24,451 bases of DNA, taken from Chara braunii (taxonomy: Eukaryota > Streptophyta > Charophyceae > Charales > Characeae). The translations under genes were made by a program, and so were the position numbers. The notes under the pieces are model-generated. The model searched no databases, was not told where the DNA came from, and saw nothing but the letters and a program-made list of their open reading frames with translations. Location: positions 1,346,702 through 1,371,152 of the forward strand of contig BFEA01000098.1 of the NCBI GenBank assembly GCA_003427395.1, written 5' to 3'. This document shows positions 24,278 to 24,451 of the stretch, piece by piece (the first letter of the stretch is position 1; each line of letters starts with the position of its first letter).

Positions 24278-24451
24278 AGTGGGCGTGCGGGGAGGGTAGT
24301 GGGCACACGCGGAGGATAGCAAACGCGTGGGTGTGCGCGTTGAGAGAGAGAGAGAGAGTAGTCGGCACGTGCGGAGGGTAACAGGCGCGCGATAAATAGT
24401 GGATGCGCGCGCGTGGGGTAAGAGCGAGAGAGAGAGAGCGAGAGAGAGAGA
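24187..24451. repeat. GA microsatellite blocks alternating with GC-rich minisatellite units
   Basis: GA runs at about 24190-24208, 24232-24273, 24341-24357 and 24426-24451 alternate with degenerate units containing AGTRGGC, GTGCGGAGGGTA and GCGCGTG. The array runs off the window end. Minus-strand frames through it are Leu/Ser artefacts. Confidence 0.85.

Overview
The window looks like nuclear DNA of a streptophyte plant or alga with a large, repeat-rich genome. The one intact gene is a plant-type TAF1 (largest TFIID subunit), recognised by its ubiquitin-like domain inserted before the acetyltransferase core and its single C-terminal bromodomain. A fragment of plastid chlB, a gene lost from angiosperm plastids, points outside flowering plants. 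Long CT/GA and GT microsatellites, C homopolymers and decayed Gypsy and LINE copies suggest a charophyte such as Chara. That identification is inference from pattern and was not checked against any database.

Layout. 1-1950 is intergenic: fragments of a terminal-inverted-repeat (TIR) element, a 174-177 bp tandem repeat, CT/GT microsatellites carrying a 17-base match to the Tn5 mosaic end (probable sequencing adapter), and C-rich runs. 1954-10470 on the minus strand is an uninterrupted 2838-codon TAF1 frame. 10471-11300 is its upstream region, with a candidate 3' splice site just before the ATG, a long CT tract, a 47-base C run and a 75-bp direct duplication. 11300-15300 shows no gene I can support, only diverged tandem repeats, a TAC microsatellite and a 153-bp tandem duplication. 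About 15730-16465 (minus) is the decayed 3' end of a LINE ORF2. 17485-18126 is a 642-bp non-autonomous TIR element with a chlB fragment inside it. About 19871-23563 (plus) is a decayed Gypsy-like LTR retrotransposon: primer-binding site, leader with a degenerate TGACGTGGCA array and a GA tract, gag with a zinc knuckle, and protease. It breaks off before reverse transcriptase. 23564-24451 holds strong GC-rich hairpins, a possible first exon ending in a good donor site, and GA/GC-rich microsatellite arrays.

Functionally only TAF1 appears alive: TFIID scaffold, promoter recognition and acetyl-lysine reading. Everything else is transposon remains, repeats or organelle-derived DNA. The most interesting items are the plastid chlB piece inside a TIR element, the very large single-exon TAF1 whose winged-helix segment resembles the animal form, and the same-orientation bZIP-like motif array in the retrotransposon leader.
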